Assembly (NCBI GenBank): GCA_961205875.1
Contig: OY540809.1
Coordinates: forward strand, 12,102,267 to 12,166,266
Origin: Sialis fuliginosa
Taxonomy: Eukaryota; Arthropoda; Insecta; Megaloptera; Sialidae
Direction: 5' to 3'
DNA length: 64,000 bases
The notes beneath the pieces were generated by a model. That model ran no database searches. It was not told the DNA's origin and was given only the letters and a program-made list of their open reading frames with translations. Below are positions 1 to 12,560 of the stretch, in pieces (position 1 is the first letter of the stretch; the number at the start of each line of letters is the position of its first letter). The translations under genes and the position numbers were made by a program.

Positions 1-294
1 TGACGTTAATTCAACTGTGTAACGGGTGTATATCTTATGCACTGTTGGGCACAACTTTGAAGATTATTACTTCACTTTGAACTTCCATGCGTTACTGCTA
101 CTCATTCCGTATTCACAATGTTTGTTGTGCTTTATAAACTAGCGATATAATTTAAAACGCTGCCTACCTTTTTGTGTACGGTTGATTATTTCGCAAATAT
201 AAATATTCCATTTCCAATAAAATCAATACACTGGGATTTATTAAGAATTTATATTGTATATCTAATGTGTACCAGTGTACCCAAAAATATGATA
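1..294. other. Unassigned AT-rich DNA
   Basis: No gene, RNA or repeat with ends is visible here. It is the left flank of the hAT element that starts at 303. Confidence 0.5.
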
Positions 295-302
295 CTATAC
301 AG

Positions 303-934
303 CAGTGGTCCCCAACCCTATGCCCGCGGGCACCAACCGTTTTACGTGTACGACTACGATAAAACAAAACAAAAAATTGTTTTCTATAAAATGTTATTTA
401 AAATTTTTATTATTTTAAATTAATTAATTTTTAGTATTTAGTAACTATTTTTTTAAATATATATCATTTTAGCAATATTTCTTCTGTGAAAATATGTATT
501 GTATTTGTATACTTGTGTATTCTCAATCACAGTAAAATAATCTTCATTTCCAAAAATTGTTTAAAAAATATATTGTTACTTTTTCAAATTTGTATATTGT
601 TGTGAATTATTAAAGTAAGTGACACCAACCTAACCAACGTATGAAAAAAACTTTTCAAAAATTTGAAAGGTTTTGCAGTGAAAACTTTTGGTGAAATTGA
701 AAAATTATGAAACTTTTTTACTATATAAATTTTTGTATGTACTGTTCAGTAATTATTTATTTTACATATAAACAATAATTTTTATATGTTAAAACTATAT
801 TTTTGGAAAAAAAATTTTTATGTAATACTTAAATATTTTCAACTATAAATTTATCTTGAAAAAATAAATGGTGCCCGCCGCCTGACCGGTATTTTAGAAT
901 GTGCTCTTAGGTACAAAAAGGTTGGGGACCACTG
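303..934. mobile_element. Non-autonomous hAT element (MITE-like), 632 bp
   Basis: The ends are perfect 15-bp inverted repeats, CAGTGGTCCCCAACC and its complement. They are flanked by the 8-bp direct repeat ctatacag (295-302 and 935-942), which is the hAT signature. GC-rich patches lie next to both ends (gcccgcgggcacc, ggtgcccgccgcc); the middle is AT-rich with no transposase frame. The target site includes the first bases of the MITE at 940, so this element landed on that MITE's left tip. Confidence 0.93.
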
Positions 935-939
935 CTATA

Positions 940-1115
940 CAGGATGTTCATGGGAACCGAGTGATTATTGCTAACTGTTTGAAGCTAGAAGGTCGATTAA
1001 ATGGGCAAAGTATCAGTATTTTTCCGGGATGAATAATGGCGGTCTCAAAAAAACAATTGAATGTCGAATTTTAGAGATATATTGAAAAATAACGTTTTTT
1101 AAATGAAATATCCTG
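940..1115. mobile_element. Small TA-flanked MITE (CAGGATG family)
   Basis: The element starts CAGGATGTTC, ends ATATCCTG, and is flanked by TA (938-939, 1116-1117). A diverged partial copy of its interior lies at 63285-63430 (shared 'tgggcaaagtat'), and a similar right tip is at 22634-22646. The TA target suggests a Tc1/mariner-type mover. Terminal repeats are short, so the class is inferred. Confidence 0.6.
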
Positions 1116-1117
1116 TA

Positions 1118-1714
1118 CATTATTATTGGATTTTATAGCTAAGAATGTTCTCTTTATAAAAGTTTTGTACATGTATAGTGGTAAAATTGTTATAAAATAA
1201 GATATAACAAATATAAAATAAATATCGAAAAATAGTGTGCTTTGCTTTAATAAAATACAAACAATTGATTAAAATTTTTAAAACAATAATTTCAGGTATT
1301 TCAGTTTTGTTCGGAAATAAAGTTTTTCTTCAAAAAATAATATTAATAATTTAAACCTTAATTCTGGTGCAGGCGCTGGGGATATTTTTCGACGGTTAAA
1401 AAATTAAACTAATATGAATATGCGCATTGAATTGAATGCAATATTAAAGATGTGTTAAAAGGCATTAAGTTATAACACAAAAATTATGTTAAGTCATCAA
1501 ATAATTGATGTGGAAAAATTATTAAATTCCTTTTAAAATTCGAGATTACGATTTTTTTATTTGCTTAAGAGAGCACTTTATTTTCAGTAGCAACACATTA
1601 AATAATTTTTCGTCATTATCTCCAAGATATTTTTAGAATGTTTTTTTTTTTAATTTTTATCATTAAATTGATTACAAATATTATTCATTTTGAACAAATC
1701 GATTAATTTATGTG
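1118..1714. other. AT-rich DNA, nothing recognised
   Basis: No frame, hairpin or copy elsewhere in the window was seen between the flanking MITEs. Confidence 0.5.
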
Positions 1715-1716
1715 TA

Positions 1717-1948
1717 CACAGATAGAAACGTTGACTTAGGCCAAAAAAATTCTTGTTTTATATATAACGAAAACAATATTTTCTTAATATAAAAATATAT
1801 TCTTAATCCAAAAAATTATTGTTTCTCTTTAAAGCAATATTGTCAGACGAAAACAATAATATTATTATAGTTGTAATAAGAATATATTGTATTAAGAAAA
1901 TATTGTTTTCGTTATATATTCTTGACCCAAGTCACTTTTCTATCCGTG
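1717..1948. mobile_element. Palindromic MITE, TA target
   Basis: The left end CACAGATAGAAACGTTGACT and right end AGTCACTTTTCTATCCGTG are inverted copies. The match continues inward through 'tatataacgaaaacaatatt', so most of the 232 bp can fold back. TA dinucleotides flank both ends (1715-1716, 1949-1950). No coding capacity. Confidence 0.75.
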
Positions 1949-2115
1949 TACAATTTTGATATTTAAAATTCACAAAAAAATTTAAATAATAATAATTATT
2001 GTCTACAATTTTTATTCATAACATTATTTTCTATTGCGAACCGCTTTGGAAAATAACTAAAAAAATAGGAAATGCACACTGCACATTTATACCGTATACA
2101 AAAACCAAACGTTTA

Positions 2116-2977
2116 AAATTTCATGAGTCTTCACATGCAGACAAACACACATATCTACGTCATTGTGATAATGGCGTACGTGATTCAGGGACCCTCAAAA
2201 TGTATAATTTAGTTGAAAGTATTTTTATTTAATTAACTATAGGTTCCTATAAACAGCAAATTAATATAATTTTTAATTTACATTATTTTTAATACAATTT
2301 ATTTAACAAGGGAACAACCCCAGGTGCCACTCTCGGATTTTAATGAAACTTGGTAAAAATGTTCTTTGAGTAAAAATTAAGGACACGTATTTTTTTATAC
2401 GTGCCCGTTTTTAAGTTTAGGTGGTGAAATCGACTATTGAAAATGAGAGTTAAATTTTAAATTTTTAAATAGCTAATAAACCGCTTGGAATAGTATCTTG
2501 TGTATAATACAAAATTTGTTTGGTATTACAAGAGCTATAAAATAGTATAAATGTGGTACCCCCTATAATTTTTATTTGGAGGGTATAATGGGCACCCCTC
2601 AACTTAAAAAAAAAATGTTTTTTCGTAAATCAATAGAGTGTAGTATTCTGAATACAATGATATAAAATTTCAAAATAACGTGTCTTCAAACTTCGGAGTT
2701 ATCGGTACTTTTGTATTCCGCCACACTGTATAAACTATAAATTACATGGCATGCCGCGCCGCGCGCCAGATAAAGCTAGTAGAACACTTTTCAAAGTAGT
2801 GTGGTTCTATTATAAGTTGTGATATTAATTTGTAAGTTCTAAAGAATGGGTTTCAATTCTGTCAATAATCATGACAGCAACCATACCCAATTTGAAATAG
2901 ATATGTTCTTTTTCCTGGCTAGGTACCTTGTTCTAAATGATCCCCATTCTTCTTCTTTCTTTTTATCATTAGTATAA
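2116..2977. repeat. Dispersed repeat B, copy 1
   Basis: This copy matches 25885-26090 plus 32450-32646 (shared 'catgagtcttcac', 'gtgattcagggaccctcaa', 'ttctaaagaatgggt', 'cataccca'). It carries about 530 bp (roughly 2299-2830, beginning near 'aagggaacaacccc') that copy 2 lacks, probably a further insertion whose ends I could not fix. At 2851 it is uninterrupted exactly where copy 2 holds the CACTA-like element. Confidence 0.7.
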
Positions 2978-3202
2978 TCTATACTATAATATTATAAATA
3001 CGAAAGTATCTCTGCCTGTCTGTTTGTTACCTTTTCACGGCTAAACCACTGAAATTTGACAGGCAGATAGCTTGCATCCCGAGGAAGGACATAGGCTACT
3101 TTGTATCAAAAAATTTATTAGATAAAAATGGATGTGTGAGATTTGTACGCGCGATAGGTTGTACTTTTCTGGCGAAGACATCTAGCGTGCAAATGCGAAA
3201 TT
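2978..3202 (+). mobile_element. Helitron-like element, 5' part
   Basis: It begins TCTATACTATAATATTATAA and continues through 'ctgtctgtttgttacc', 'cacggctaaacc' and 'aggacataggctactttgta', the order seen in the other Helitron copies here. The expected 3' end (GGGTAACAGCTAG) is missing; the copy fades into AT-rich DNA after 'gcgaaatta'. Confidence 0.75.
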
Positions 3203-4585
3203 AAAAAGCTATTATAATAAATTAATTAATTATAAAGCATGTGATGGTAGCAGAGAAAGACGATGATTACGCTATAACATGCTTGTCATATAAAAAGAGA
3301 GTTTTTGATTTAGTTTGAATTATTACTGGTCAATATAAATAAAATGGGTTACACTACATTCTCATTTTAATCAATTACATAACCAAATCAATTACACAAT
3401 ACTAAACTTTGTTAATCAGCAAGATTAAAATATAATGCAATCTAATAATACCTCACAAACAAATTTTAATTAGTTGGTTACCCATTGGCGACGTTGATTA
3501 ATTAAAAATTACAGAAGATGAGTTATAATCCAGAATATCAAATTTGAAATGTTAATCTACAAGGTTTATTATCCACTGCAATTTATTGTATACAGATGGG
3601 TAATTTTTTTAAACTGTTAACATATGTCAAAATAAAAACAAATCTTCGTAAGAGAATATTTTACTACAAAAGTTGTGGTGACCTACTTTATATGTAGAAA
3701 ATTGAATGCTCTATAAAAAAGATTATATAAAAATTTCACGTAACATGTGTCGTTCTTTAGATATTTTGAAAAAATAACTATTTTGGGATATCACCCCTCC
3801 CCCTTACACACGATTTTGATGATTTTTAAATGGGACAGTCCTCTAGCTAGACAAAACGAACGAACCAAGTTTTATTAATATTGGTTTAGTGATTCATGAG
3901 TTATGCGTGTGGTATGGTTTCAGGGGACAGACACATACATGGAATAAAAAAAGGTATTTGTCTTGATCTGAAACGAAAAAATCAAGTGAAAATTTTGAAT
4001 TTCCATTTAAAAACTTATAGATCTATTATTTAAAGAATTCGTGATATTTTTTTCGATTTTATACAGATACTACTTTGAAGTTCATAAACAAATATTGCTT
4101 GAGAATGAACTTCACCGAGACATTTTGAGTCTAGTTTGGGAATAATCAGAATAGCACCTGAGAAGTTGTTAAATTCGGAACAAGAATTACCAATGTGTTC
4201 ACGAGTACATATGTACATAAAGATTTCAACAGACTTCAAAAGTGATCTTAAGCATGCTATATATAAGATTGTATACATATGAACTCGTATGCCATTTTCA
4301 ACATAGGTATGTATATCTCAAAGGGGTATACCTATATTTATTCACATCTTTTGATATTGATTTAAGGTTATTTGATCATTAGAGCAATGTATTTATAAAA
4401 GTCTAAAATTTTAATATGTTATTTATGCATAGCTCATATATTTTACTATTAAAAAAAAAATATTGGACGTATGGTTTTTGAGTAATTGGATATTAAAAAT
4501 AGGAGTTTTTAATACACGGTAAATGAGATAACTCGCCGTAAATGCTCTATTTATTGAAATTCTATACAGAGACGTTTTAAATACT
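3203..4585. other. AT-rich DNA with faint repeat traces
   Basis: No gene is visible. A segment near 3780-3960 ('tcacccctccccc', 'ggggacagacacatac') reads like a decayed dispersed repeat but has no second copy in this window. Short frames near 4030-4600 have no recognisable motif. Confidence 0.45.
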
Positions 4586-4589
4586 TTAA

Positions 4590-5609
4590 CGGCCGGTATT
4601 ATCAAGTTTAACTAAATGTTCCTTTAACTAACTATCCTTTAGCTTAAATGCACATTTAAATTTTATATCTTTTATCAACAGAAACAAGCATACATTTAGT
4701 TAAAGGGAGTTTAAAATTTACTGCACTATGTTTTTAGTTTTTTTTCTAAGAGTGTCTATGTTCACGACAATAAGAAATTAGCTGACGCATACGTTTCAAA
4801 TGAAACAATTGTTTGGATTGTTTGAATTCAGTTTGGATCAGCTTGGCGTTTATGTTCTACGTTATGATATGTTACCTATGTACATGATTATTGTATTGAT
4901 TACTGTTTTATAATACCGGGCAGAATTGAAGTATAGAAAAGTTTGATTTATTTAAAAATAATTATAATTAGAGTAAATTATAAAATATAATAATATGGAT
5001 ATAATATATAATACAATTTGTATCGTTTAATTGTAGGTTATAAAAATGAACATATTTATGCAGTACTGGAATGAATAGTGACTTTAGAATTAAAGCTAGC
5101 AGTAATTGTTGCATTGGTGATAGACAGGCATTTCTATAAAATAAATATGTGGTTATAAATACAAAAATGTAGCATAAATATAATATTAATTTGTAGTTTA
5201 CCTTAATGAGGAAAAAGTAATTTCATCTTTTATTTTTTCTAAAATCGATGAAAAAATTCTTGATCATTCAATTTTTCAAAATAATTTTTTCTATCTTTGA
5301 TATTTTTTTTGTTTCTTACTTGTATTAACTAATATTCATCTTCAGATGAATTTAAATAATCATCACTACTATTATGCATAATTATTGAGTAGAAAACTGA
5401 CAGAAAATTGTAAAATACAAAGCAATTTACGAATTGTTATGTGTTTTTAAAACCGCATTTAAAAGTTAAATGCTAGTGAAACTAGCATTTAACTAAATAT
5501 GATTTTAAATATCATATGACATTTAAATCACGTTGGTAATACACCAAATTTACTTTAAAGGAGCATTTAGTACTAAAGGAGCATTTAAATTGGTTGATAA
5601 TACCGGGCG
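4590..5609. mobile_element. TTAA-flanked TIR element, about 1.0 kb
   Basis: The ends CGGCCGGTATTATCAA and TTGATAATACCGGGCG are inverted, flanked by TTAA at 4586-4589 and 5610-5613. TTAA targets are used by piggyBac and Kolobok elements. The termini do not begin CCC as most piggyBacs do, so the superfamily is open. Subterminal 'aaatgctcctttaa'-type motifs recur. No coding frame survives. Confidence 0.75.
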
Positions 5610-5613
5610 TTAA

Positions 5614-6720
5614 AATTATAAAACACACACATTCACGTGTAGTTTCAGAATCAACATTTCCATGACAGGCGCGTTAAAGTAATAAAATGCGACTTACAGA
5701 CAAACAACGTGCGCAAGAGCAACAACTACAGTTGGCGAGGCCATAGTATATTTTAAAGATATTGTCTATATGTAGTGTGGAAAAGAGATAGTCAGTTATA
5801 TTTAACTGATTTTAAATATATATAGGCTTATTTAAAATAATATACTGCGGTTGCCAAACTATATTTAATTTTTTACTTTTTTATTACAAAGTAATTATTC
5901 GAAATCAAATCTTTTTTTTATTGAAAAAAAAACCGAATAGTTCACAACTTATGGGGTGCTAGGTAAATAACATTAATAAATGCTTAGTATTTGTTTGATA
6001 TTTTACACTTTAAGATGTATAATAACTTATTTTATCCTAAAACTGACAGTTCTAGTGTTATTTCCAAATAACTGATTTTAGGCAGCTTTGTAAGCCCTTA
6101 CAAAGTTAAATAAAATTGATCATCGTGATCTTTACTTCGAAATCTACCAATTCCTCGAAAAAATATACATACATCAGCCTTTTTTCGAGCTAAATTTTGT
6201 GACTAATACGTTTAATTTATGATAGATATGACAGATGTAATCCCAAAAAAAACTTCTATTACATAAATGATACAATTCCTAATTTCATACTACTAATTTT
6301 GAATCTGGTTCAACTTGAAACATCTAAATATCTTGTTCATGGCTCGAACAAGTAAAGGATACATAACACAATGTATGTATGTACATATATTAACTTTAAA
6401 GTTCTGTATTGTTTGTGTAATGGTTTGATTACCCCAAAGCCAAATCTAATCCCTTTATGTCCCCGCATAATGCAACTATATAACAAGCTCTTTCTCTTAC
6501 TATTTACTATTAAATGTGTATACTTCGATAACTATTTAGATCAATTTAATACAAACTTTGTAAAGTTTAGAACTTTGTGACAAAGAAATGTCAACTTTGA
6601 ATTAAATTAAATTAATATTAACGCAACTCTTAAGTACTTACATACTAGCAACATGTTATTTTAATGAAATTTAATTTTCAATGAATCGATACATTTGTTT
6701 AAAATTAATATTGTATTCTA
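5614..6720. other. AT-rich DNA with a tiny coding-like frame
   Basis: A TATAAAAC box near 5618 lies about 70 bases upstream of a 19-codon frame, 5687-5746 (MRLTDKQRAQEQQLQLARP, then TAG), which is less AT-rich than its surroundings. A small uORF, a decayed exon or chance are all possible. Nothing else is recognised. Confidence 0.3.
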
Positions 6721-9153
6721 GGCTGTGCAGGCTAAAACAGGTTTTTTAAAGTACAGTTTTACTACTCACAGGATTTGTTACAAATGGGTCAATCCATATG
6801 AAATGGTCCAAAATGAAATTAAATGGTTGCTTGGCCATTCTAAAAAAAAATGATTTTTTGTGTGTAATTATTTTAACATGTTGGTAGTTTGAAACGACCA
6901 TTATTTTAATTTTATTGTTTTTTGTTTTCGCGTGACGGTCATATTTGTTATACAGGTCGCAGCATTTTTTGTACTTTAAAGGGTTCGCGGAAACTAAAAT
7001 ATCTCAGCTTCTATCAAACCTTTCAACACGGGACTAAAAGCAAATTGTTGAGAATAAAACGGGCTACAAGATTACTTCTAGACATTTTCACCTAAATGTT
7101 ATTCTAAAGGGTGAAATATCAGCCTTAATTATAAGTTCTATTTTTGAAAAAATCCCATTTTCAAGGGGATGTTTTTGCAAGAAGGGGAAAAGTTAACAAG
7201 ACATATTATTTTTTACAAATAGGTGGGGACTAGTTGTATTCACACACCAAAGTTCAACCCTGAGACTTGCCCCCCTTTATTTAAAAAAATTCTCAAAATT
7301 TGAAAATTCGAGAAAACGGCACTTTTCAAAGCTAAATAACTCTGGTGGGGGACCAGATAAAATTCTGAAATTTTAGCCCATAATAGTACTACATAATGGT
7401 ATTATGTACCAAAAATTTTGAGATTGAGATTTGACTACAAGCAGTGGTATTGCAACCACAATATTCAATAGGAGTTCAAATGTTAATACAGAGTGTCAAC
7501 ATTAATATAATATCTATTACTATCTTTTTTCTTCTTGGAAATAGAAGAATGCTTGAATAAAGAAAAAAATTGTATTTTTTCTGAATGTTTTTAAAATCTC
7601 ATTTTTTATTTTCTGTCACTTCCGGTTGAACCGGAAATGATGTCAACTTTTGTTTTTCAAGGGTGACACCCTATATATATTTTATTTTTAGATAGAAAAT
7701 TAGGTTAGCTTTAAAAATGTATAACACATATAATAACTTAAAGTAACTCATAACAAAGATATAACATGTTTTAATTATTATTGAAACAAAATCACAACAT
7801 GTATACGCTCATTGAAACATGCATTTTTGTGTTTGCAATACCACTGCTTGTAGTCAAATCTCAATCTCAAAATTTTTGGTACATAATACCATTATGTAGT
7901 ACTATTATGGGCTAAAATTTCAGAATTTTATCTGGTCCCCCACCAGAGTTATTTAGCTTTGAAAAGTGCCATTTTCTCGAATTTTCAAATTTTGAGAAAT
8001 TTTTAAAATAAAGGGGGGCAAGTCTCAGAGTTGAACTTTGGTTTGTGAATACAACTAGTACCCACCTATTTGTAAAAAATAATTTGACTTGTTAACTTTT
8101 CCCCTTCTTGCAAAAACATCCCCTTGAAAATGGGATTTTTTCAAAAATAGAACTTATAATTAAGGCTGAAATTTCACCCTTTAGAATAACATTTAGGTGA
8201 AAATATCTAAAAGTAATCTTGTAGCCCGTTTTATTCTGAACAATTGCCTTTTAGTCCCGTGTTGAAAGGTTTGATAGAAGCTGAGATATTTTAGTTTTCG
8301 CGAACCCTTTAAAGTACAAAAAATGCTGCGACCTGTATAACAAATATGGCCGTCACGCGAAAACAAAAAACAATAAAATTAAAATAATGGTCGTTTCAAA
8401 CTACCAACATGTTAGGGTAATTACACACAAAAAATCAATTTTTTTTAGAATGATCGAGCAACCAGTGCTGGACCAGTTCATATGGATTGACCCAAATGTG
8501 GTTTAGAATAATATCCTAAGTTTGCTCCGATTTGGTTTTCTGCATCAGAGGTAAACCATGGTTTAATTGTAACTTTTTTTTTGCTAAAAAGGGGTCTAAA
8601 TAAGTACTATACAAATAAAAGTTGTTCGCTATAAAATTCTCTTAAAAAATTCATTTGTTTATCCGCTACGCTGAAAAAAATGGCCGAAAACACGTTTTTT
8701 TAAGCTGATACCCCTGGAAAATAAACATTTTGTAGTACAGAACATTAACTGAAAATTTGGACCTGATATCTTCAATTGTTATTGTTTTATTAAATTATTA
8801 ATAATGGAATCATGCTTGTCTTTGATTAACAATAAACGTTTTTGTACAATTGTTTGTATGTATTCTCAAACTTTATTAGTTGTTACAGCTTAAAAAATCA
8901 TATTTTCAGCAATTTTTTTCAGCGTAGTCGATACACAAATGAACTTTTATAATTTTTTCAAAATGTAGGTTGTATGGAATTTTATAGCGAACATTTTTTT
9001 GTATTTATAATCCTTATTTAGACCGCTATTTAGCAAAAGTCAGTAAATCTGAAGAATTTTGCATTTGAACCATGGTTTGCCCCTGACATGGACAACTAAA
9101 ATCGGAGCAAACTTATACCCTAACCATATTTATAACTAATCCTGCGACAGCCT
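6721..9153. mobile_element. Long-TIR element Q, interrupted
   Basis: The outer arms are inverted copies: 'ggctgtgcagg' at the left against 'cctgcgacagcc' at the right, then 'gtttgctccgatttt', 'ggtaaaccatggtt' and 'cgctataaaattc' in both arms (left to about 8745, right from about 8870). The left arm is split by the fold-back element 6786-8493. A third partial copy at 24450-24562 is uninterrupted there. No coding frame; class not determined. Confidence 0.7.
6786..8493. mobile_element. Fold-back element with about 660-bp inverted arms
   Basis: The two arms (about 6786-7450 and 7845-8493) are near-identical inverted copies starting GGGTCAATCCATATGAA. AAAT flanks both ends (6782-6785, 8494-8497). 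A related empty site near 24486-24489 reads 'acatttata' on the + strand, confirming the 4-bp duplication. The 390-bp centre has no coding frame. A 4-bp AT-rich duplication with very long arms does not name a superfamily. Confidence 0.88.
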
Positions 9154-10592
9154 GAACTATTGATACTACATTGTAAATAAAATTTGTAGTCCGGTAACTA
9201 TTATGGTTTCAAACGGAAAAATTCAAAGTAAGCTTTTACCTATTATTTTCTAATGACATTTGTATACTAATTACCAATGTACATATATTAAATTGTTTCT
9301 TAACTTTAGTGTATGTGACAAATTATGTAAAACCACAGATTCTCCATTTTCAGCAATTGTAATAGGTACTCTGTATATTTACAATTTAATTTTACATAAA
9401 TTTACATTAAATACATTTGCCAGAACACACAATGCATACATATGTACGTAGCCAGAGGAGATAGAAAAAGGGTTGAGGTGGGGGGGGGGGCTTGCCCCTT
9501 TCTAGCTTGTGAACAAGAGTACTCCCCGCAAAATAAAAGTACACTGTTCCGTTTAAAATATTGAATTTTAGAACTTTGAATTTTTTAAAGGACATTCTAT
9601 ATACATACAATAATAAAATTTGTGCATATTTAAAAATAAATCTCCAAAATTAAGCCCAAAATGATTTGACAAAATGTCTAAAAACATCAACTTTTTGAAC
9701 TCATTAACTCCTAAAATATTGTACCACTATATAACCCCCCTTAAACCGAAGTTACATAATTAAGGTAAAAGCAATAAATGGGTCTTTGAATTTAAATAAA
9801 TATCATTTATTATACACCTTTCTTTGGAGCCACACTGTATATTTCTATATAATTGAAAAATTGTTTCTATCTCTATATTTAAAGGATGAGGTATAGAAGA
9901 ATTCGCTTTGTAATCATCCTGTATAAGTATGTATTTCAATTTATTACACGCTCAATTGATGTGAACATAATATTGCACTGAGTTTTCCAATAAAGATGAT
10001 CTTATGTTAAATATATTTGAAATCAAATTAAAGTTTTCAATCGCTATTACAAATTGTTTTACAGATTTTATCAAATACCAATTTACGAGCTGTCAATAAA
10101 AAAGAAACTTTTTATTATCTTTAAAAGTTTTCAACTTTTTCATTTATTGACATCTCTACAATTTCACATCTATTGATTATGTTTGTACCTTGTAAAAATA
10201 AAAAATACTTTATTGACCGGTATTATAGAAATGCACATAAAATGTTTAATTAGATTTACATAAATATGCACATTGCTCCCTTTCTAGGATGTTTCCTTAA
10301 CTTCGTCTGCGTTAATTCCGAAATTTAATCCTTTTCATTTTTATCATGAATTCTTATTAGAAAATATAATTTGTAATTTTTCAAAAAAAAAAAAAAAATT
10401 TCATCTTTCTGTGTCTGTCTCTTCAATCCTTCTCACATATATATCTCATGAACTACTGAATCGAATCTTAATTGTAAATAGTCAAATATAAAAAATCATT
10501 AAAATAAAGTGTTGGAGGAAGGAGTGCAGTCTTAAGAAGTTACAAATTAATATAATTATTGTGTAATATTTTTAACAATCCCGACAACCAAA
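9154..10592. other. AT-rich DNA, small repeat traces
   Basis: It contains an 11-G run near 9480 followed by 'cttgcccctttc', a right tip CATCCTG/TA near 9910 like those of the CAGGATG MITEs but with no matching left end, a 'ccggtattat' tip near 10215 similar to the 4590 element, and a poly(A) run near 10382. No gene is recognised. Confidence 0.4.
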
Positions 10593-11352
10593 AGGCATTT
10601 ATCTTGAAACTGCTTAATATCTGGAAAACTACGGATTTTTACGGAAAATATTTAGTACAAAAGTTTCAGGATTTGGAGGGGCAAAACTAATCGAGGTAAC
10701 AATTTTGACCATGAGTGGAGGTCTCAAGGTAATTTTGGGGTCAAATAACTTTTTTCAAATTGAAACCTATTTATTGTTTTGCAGATTTGGATTTTGCAGA
10801 AAAAATGAAACAACTATTACCTGAAAAGTTTTTTTTTTAAACTTCAATTTTACTGCAATTTTTTTACATAAAAATTTTTTTTTGCGTTTAAAATTTCTTT
10901 TTTTTTAACTTCTAGGAAAATAATTACAAAATTTTTGAACGCAAAAAAAATTTTATATGTAAAAAATTTTTTTGTTAAAATTGAAGTTTTTAAAAAAATA
11001 GTTGACCCCAGAATGACCTTAAAACCTCCACTCAAGGTCAAAATTGTTACCTCCATTAGTTTCACCTCTCCAAATCCTGAAACTTTTGTACTAAATATTT
11101 TCCGGAGAATAATTACAGAATTTTTTAACGCAAAAAAAATTTTATATGTAAAAAAAATTTTTTTGTTAGAATATAAGTTTTTTTTTAAAATAGTTGACCC
11201 CAAAATGACCTTGAAACCTCCACTCAAGGTCAAAATCGTTACCTCCATTAGTTTTGCCTCTCCAAATCCTGAAACTTTTGTACTAAATATTTTCCGTAAA
11301 AATCCGTAGTTTTCCAGATATTAAGCAGTCTCAAGATCAATGCCTCATCCTG
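10593..11352. mobile_element. TIR element E, copy 1 (with internal duplication)
   Basis: The right end (gcctcatcctg followed by TA) and the left end are inverted over about 100 bp, including 'atatctggaaaactacgg' and 'aaagtttcaggatttgg'. The right-arm block with 'ccactcaaggtcaaaat' occurs twice in tandem (about 11000 and 11200). The reading frames across 10850-11309 on both strands are by-products of this repeat. A second copy is at 60969-61623. TA target inferred. Confidence 0.75.
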
Positions 11353-11785
11353 TATATGTAGATATTACGCTGTAGATCTATTTTGTATGAATAAAACTAA
11401 TTTTTTAAATTAAAATAATATATACCTATTTCTAACGTTTATCTAGATTTTAAACTGTTGGAAATTTTGATTATCGGGATTTTGATCGGCACCCACGTAA
11501 TGCAGGAATATAAATAATAATCTACATATGTAGGTAAACAACCTACGTACATACATATATATATGTATGTAGGTATACATACGTTTTCATTAACGACATC
11601 CACAAGGGAATGAAATACAAAATAAAATATTCACTGAAGGTACTCACTCTGTAATCCTTTTAAGATACATTCTTACAATCGTCTATACGCGACTTGAATT
11701 AAATACGATGTATCGTCCGAAATTTTAAATAGTTCATACTCGTATAGACCGAAGATAAATAAGTAGACTCATAGATACTTTTTCC
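11353..11785. other. AT-rich DNA, nothing recognised
   Basis: It holds only simple tacata/tatgta stretches and no repeat with ends. Confidence 0.45.
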
Positions 11786-12560
11786 ATTTCCATGGCTACT
11801 ATGTTTTTAATACCTAAATGACAGTTGCAGGGGTCAAAACTGGCCAGTAAAAGTCAGTTTTTTATAACCCGGTCAGTTAAAGTCAGTTTTTTGGTAAAAT
11901 GGTCAGTTTTGTCAGTTTTTTGGGTTGAGTACTCAGTTTTCACATTGGAGCCCTATTTATCGTGAAAAAACTCACTATTTAAATTCAAAACGACACAATT
12001 GCCGTGAAAAATATTTTCAAATTATAAATAATGTTATATTTTGTTTACTTATTTGTATTGTTTATTACCAATTTTAGAAGATATTTCACCCTAGCATCTG
12101 GCTATGCCAAGTTCGGTGAGAAAAATTAACAAAAATTAACTGTAATGTTTGTTATTTTTGTTATGAACATAATAAAAAGAGGGAAATTGTTGGCTAGGGG
12201 GATGGTGGAGGCCAATAATTATAAAAGTATTTTTTTAATACATAACACCTACATTTTTTAATTCGGTTCAGATTTTCAGATAGTCAGTAAAAGTCAGTAT
12301 TTTTAGATTTCTGTGTCAGTAAAATCAGTATTTTTGAACAGTGACCTGTGCAGTTGTATTCTGTTACATTATGGAAACAAAGCACCACTTGTGAAGATTT
12401 TTTTTAGTCTTTTGATGTTAGGTTTTTATAAAATATTAATAGCCACGATACTGCTCAGAAAATTTTTCTAAATATTGGTGAAAACCACATTGAAATTAAG
12501 AATTCCCGAATCTACTAGCCTCATACAAACGAACATTCATTTTTATATATTAGATAATTA
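11786..12560. repeat. Dispersed repeat L, copy 1, carrying an insertion
   Basis: It matches 50739-50996 ('ttccatggcta', 'cctaaatgacagttg', 'ttagtcttttgatgtta', 'tattggtgaaaac', 'acaaacga.attcattttt'). Copy 1 is split at 'cagttg' by the element at 11828-12350; copy 2 is not. Confidence 0.75.
11828..12350. mobile_element. hAT-like non-autonomous element
   Basis: It starts CAGGGGTCA and ends TGACCTGTG. The flanks are cagttg at 11822-11827 and 12351-12356; two neighbouring bases differ, so an original 8-bp duplication is possible. The empty site is visible in repeat L copy 2 at about 50786. Both ends carry repeated 'gtcagtaaaagtcagt' motifs. No transposase frame. Confidence 0.72.

Noticed and set aside
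10850-11309. Overlapping frames of 132 and 124 codons on opposite strands
   Set aside because: Both lie in the internally duplicated element E; the same sequence elsewhere (60969-61623) is not open.
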